Positions 62,002-64,000 of a DNA stretch of 64,000 nucleotides are shown here, in pieces; within the stretch, counting starts at the first letter, position 1, and the number at the start of each line of letters is the position of its first letter. Position numbers and translations under genes: made by a program. The DNA lies in assembly GCA_032251435.1 (NCBI GenBank), contig JAVVEH010000012.1:1-64000 (forward strand). Direction: 5' to 3'. Source of the stretch: JAVVEH01 sp032251435 (lineage in GTDB: Bacteria; Verrucomicrobiota; Lentisphaeria; Oligosphaerales; MVZH01). Under the pieces are notes generated by a model, which was not told the DNA's origin, ran no database searches, and saw only the letters and a program-made list of their open reading frames with translations.

Positions 62002-63033
62002 TCACGCGTCACATCCCGCGTCATCGTCCACAGGCAGTCCCGTCAAATCCGGCTCTTCGGGGGTGGGGCCGGAAATCATCGGCAGTCCGGCGGTTTCGAG
62101 AACCGCCCGGAAATCTTCCGGGGGAGGCGCCATGAATTCCCGTTTCACCCCGGTCACCGGATGGGGAATGACCAATTTCCAGGCGTGCAGCATTTGCCGG
62201 GGGGGATCCACGCTGATACCTTTTTGCCGGCCGCCGTACACATCGTCCCCGAGGACCGGATGCCGGAGGTGGGCGAAATGAACCCTGATTTGGTGTGTGC
62301 GGCCCGTTTCAATACGGATTTGCATCAAGCTGAGTTCTTCGGTTGTGCCAAGCACACGGTAATTGGTGATGGCGTTCTTGCCATTTTCCTCCACAACCGC
62401 CATTTTCGTCCGGTGCACGGGATGGCGGCCCAAAAGATTCTCAACCCGCCCCGTGACGGCGCCGAACTCCCCGATGACAATCGCCAGATACGTCTTCTCC
62501 ACGTCCCGCGACTTGAAGGCCGCTTTCAACGCTTTTCGGGCGCGTAGATTTTTGGCGATCACCAACGCCCCGGACGTGTCTTTGTCCAGGCGGTGGACAA
62601 TCCCCGGCCGCAGGTTCTCATCAATCATTTTAGTGAACGTCTCAGGATCGTGATGGATCAGCGCGTTGACCAGTGTGCCGTCCTTAAAATTATCATTCGG
62701 GTGGACAACCAAACCGGGTTGCTTATTAATGACAATAATATCATCGTCTTCAAACAAGATCGTCAAAGGAATATCTTCCGCTTCCGCCTTGGGTTCATAC
62801 TCAGGCGGCCAGGCGACGCTGATCTGATCACCGGCTTTCAGACGGGCGGCGGCCCGGGACGGGTTTCCATTGACTAAAATGAGTCGGTCCCGAATGCATG
62901 TTTGCACTAAGACCCGGGAGCGCCCTTCCCCCCGCCGGGAAACAAACCCGTCCAAGCGTTGGCCACTGTCACATTCCTCAACCGTGAAAATCAGATCAGG
63001 TGTCTGTTCTTCCATTGGTTTAGAATCATTCAT
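62002..63033 (-). CDS. rluD: RluD-family 23S rRNA pseudouridine synthase
   Basis: 343 residues. N-terminal S4 RNA-binding domain (residues 15-75: GQRLDGFVSRR, CIRDRLILVNGNP) and the catalytic domain with Asp150 in GIVHRLDKDTSG, the RluA-group motif, plus ETGRTHQIRVHFAHLRHPVLGDDVYGG. Length and S4 domain favour RluD over RluA or RluC. The ATG at 63033 overlaps the lgt stop by 8 bases, and AAAGGA lies 6 bases before it. The C-terminal tail is Pro/Asp-rich and not conserved. Confidence 0.92.
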   Translation of the reverse strand: MNDSKPMEEQTPDLIFTVEECDSGQRLDGFVSRRGEGRSRVLVQTCIRDRLILVNGNPSRAAARLKAGDQISVAWPPEYEPKAEAEDIPLTILFEDDDIIVINKQPGLVVHPNDNFKDGTLVNALIHHDPETFTKMIDENLRPGIVHRLDKDTSGALVIAKNLRARKALKAAFKSRDVEKTYLAIVIGEFGAVTGRVENLLGRHPVHRTKMAVVEENGKNAITNYRVLGTTEELSLMQIRIETGRTHQIRVHFAHLRHPVLGDDVYGGRQKGISVDPPRQMLHAWKLVIPHPVTGVKREFMAPPPEDFRAVLETAGLPMISGPTPEEPDLTGLPVDDDAGCDA

Positions 63034-63811
63034 GGATTTCCTTTGCCGGCGCGGGCGCGGACCGCCCGCCAAACCACATCACCGCCACTCCCGCGGGAAT
63101 CACGATGAGACACAGGACTTGAGCCGGTGTGAATGGGCCAATCCCCGCGTCCGGGCCATAATCGCCACGCCCAAATTCCAAAAAGAACCGATTAAGGCCG
63201 TAACCAATCATAAACAGTCCGAACAACCGCCCGCGAAGCCCAAAGATCTTCTCACAGATAAGGACAAAAGCGACCAATGACAGATTCGACAATGAATAAA
63301 AGGCTTGGATTGGAAACGCCGTGAAAGACCCGGCGGGGTGCAACGGATAGCGCATGGCGAACGCCCCACTGCACGGATGCCCGTGGCAGCACCCGTTCAG
63401 CAGACACCCGACACGGCCGAAGGCCTGTCCCAACGGCACGCAGGGCGCGAGAATGTCCCCGATGGTCCAGATGTTCAGTTTTTTGATCTTGACCAGCAGC
63501 GTCACCGCGGCCATCGCGCCGAAAAAGCCCCCGTAAAAGACCAGGCCGCCGTGATCCACACGCAGGACTTCCAGCCACGGCCCCCCGGCGAATTGCTCCT
63601 CCCAGTTCTGAATCACATAAAACAATCGGGCGCCGGTGACCCCGGCCGCCATCGTCCAGAAAAGAACATCGCTGACCGCCTCCGCCGGCACCCCCCGCTT
63701 TTTCGCCCGGTGAATGGCGAGGACATAGCCCCCGAGAAATCCCAACGCGACAAAAATACCATACCAGCGAATCGCCAAAGGCCCCACTTGAATCGCGACG
63801 GGATTGATCAC
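63026..63811 (-). CDS. lgt: Prolipoprotein diacylglyceryl transferase
   Basis: 261 residues, seven membrane helices. Lgt moves diacylglycerol from phosphatidylglycerol to the lipobox cysteine of prolipoproteins. Family signature GQAFGRVGCLLNGCCHG, the N-terminal LAIRWYGIFVALGFLGGY, and HGGLVFYGGFFGA with conserved residues are present; RLFGLFMIGYGLNRFFLEFGRGD is the C-terminal signature. AAGGAGG stands 10 bases before the ATG. The gene overlaps rluD downstream and the small membrane protein upstream. Its product would process the lipoprotein at 29090. Confidence 0.96.
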   Translation of the reverse strand: MINPVAIQVGPLAIRWYGIFVALGFLGGYVLAIHRAKKRGVPAEAVSDVLFWTMAAGVTGARLFYVIQNWEEQFAGGPWLEVLRVDHGGLVFYGGFFGAMAAVTLLVKIKKLNIWTIGDILAPCVPLGQAFGRVGCLLNGCCHGHPCSGAFAMRYPLHPAGSFTAFPIQAFYSLSNLSLVAFVLICEKIFGLRGRLFGLFMIGYGLNRFFLEFGRGDYGPDAGIGPFTPAQVLCLIVIPAGVAVMWFGGRSAPAPAKEIHE

Positions 63812-63993
63812 CGGTTACCCTCCTTCAATGTCACCCGCCGCAGCCGCCAGCGCGTGCCGAAAATCACAAATAGGATATAGCCCATAAATGAAAACGAGAA
63901 TACTGAATTAAAATCAAGAACCGGAACACCCGTCAGCGAGTAAACCGTGGCCACCAGTAACGGGACCAAACTGACATTCAAGTAAAAGGTCAT
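63808..63993 (-). CDS. Small membrane protein or end of a larger one, at the window edge
   Basis: 61 residues from the ATG at 63993, with two hydrophobic segments (LVPLLVATVYSLTG and FSFMGYILFVIFG) and a basic tail (RWRLRRVTLKEGNR). Its stop overlaps the lgt start by four bases (ATGA), which supports a real coupled gene. No stop is seen between the ATG and the edge, so the frame may extend beyond the window. Confidence 0.55.
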   Translation of the reverse strand: MTFYLNVSLVPLLVATVYSLTGVPVLDFNSVFSFSFMGYILFVIFGTRWRLRRVTLKEGNR

Positions 63994-64000
63994 CGCTTGA

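Overview
The window looks like chromosomal DNA of a glycan-degrading bacterium of the PVC group, most like Kiritimatiellota, Lentisphaerota or Verrucomicrobiota. This is inference from gene content. The signs are a PEP-CTERM protein, a prepilin-like secreted protein ending in an H-x-DG-like motif, an MglA/roadblock GTPase operon, many Gfo/Idh/MocA oxidoreductases and sugar-isomerase-like proteins, a very large secreted repeat protein, and a pectin/glucan cluster served by sodium/solute symporters rather than SusCD. No rRNA, tRNA, CRISPR, phage or transposase gene was found. One 100-N assembly gap lies at 61786-61885 inside a tandem repeat.

Layout. 1-6.4 kb: a uroporphyrinogen-decarboxylase-like methyltransferase, a 1129-aa membrane-anchored protein, and a convergent helical protein, separated by a strong terminator hairpin. 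6.9-14.1 kb (minus strand): a compact operon running mglA, roadblock protein, small unknown, TPR/T2SSE-N protein, ruvA, xylA, thioesterase, rarA fusion. 14.3-22.3 kb (minus): a 2263-aa exported repeat protein behind an RlmD-type rRNA methyltransferase. 22.7-26 kb (plus): two Gfo/Idh/MocA oxidoreductases and a TIM-barrel epimerase, closed by an intrinsic terminator. 26-30.3 kb: a sigma-54 two-component pair divergent from a lipoprotein gene that carries a near-consensus -24/-12 promoter. 30.4-32.7 kb: an unknown protein overlapping a methyltransferase.

32.7-58 kb is the accessory carbohydrate region: AraC regulator, PEP-CTERM protein, prepilin-like protein with four copies of the FTLIELL motif, an unknown 985-aa secreted protein, a two-domain esterase (SGNH plus alpha/beta hydrolase), GH28, GH31, a symporter and GH97. 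These are followed on the minus strand by a clan-A glycosidase, a double GH43-like protein with an in-frame remnant of a further copy, a RHH/MazF toxin-antitoxin pair, an FAD-dependent oxidoreductase and a second symporter. The gene set suggests removal of esters outside the cell, hydrolysis of pectic and alpha-linked sugars, sodium-coupled uptake of the products, and oxidation or isomerisation by the Gfo/Idh, epimerase and XylA enzymes. 58.4-64 kb returns to housekeeping genes: inositol monophosphatase family, an aminotransferase, a third Gfo/Idh protein, RluD-type pseudouridine synthase and Lgt.

Intergenic DNA is rich in short tandem repeats (7, 8, 12, 21 and 31 bp units) and inverted repeats. 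One dispersed palindromic element has a copy inside a coding region.
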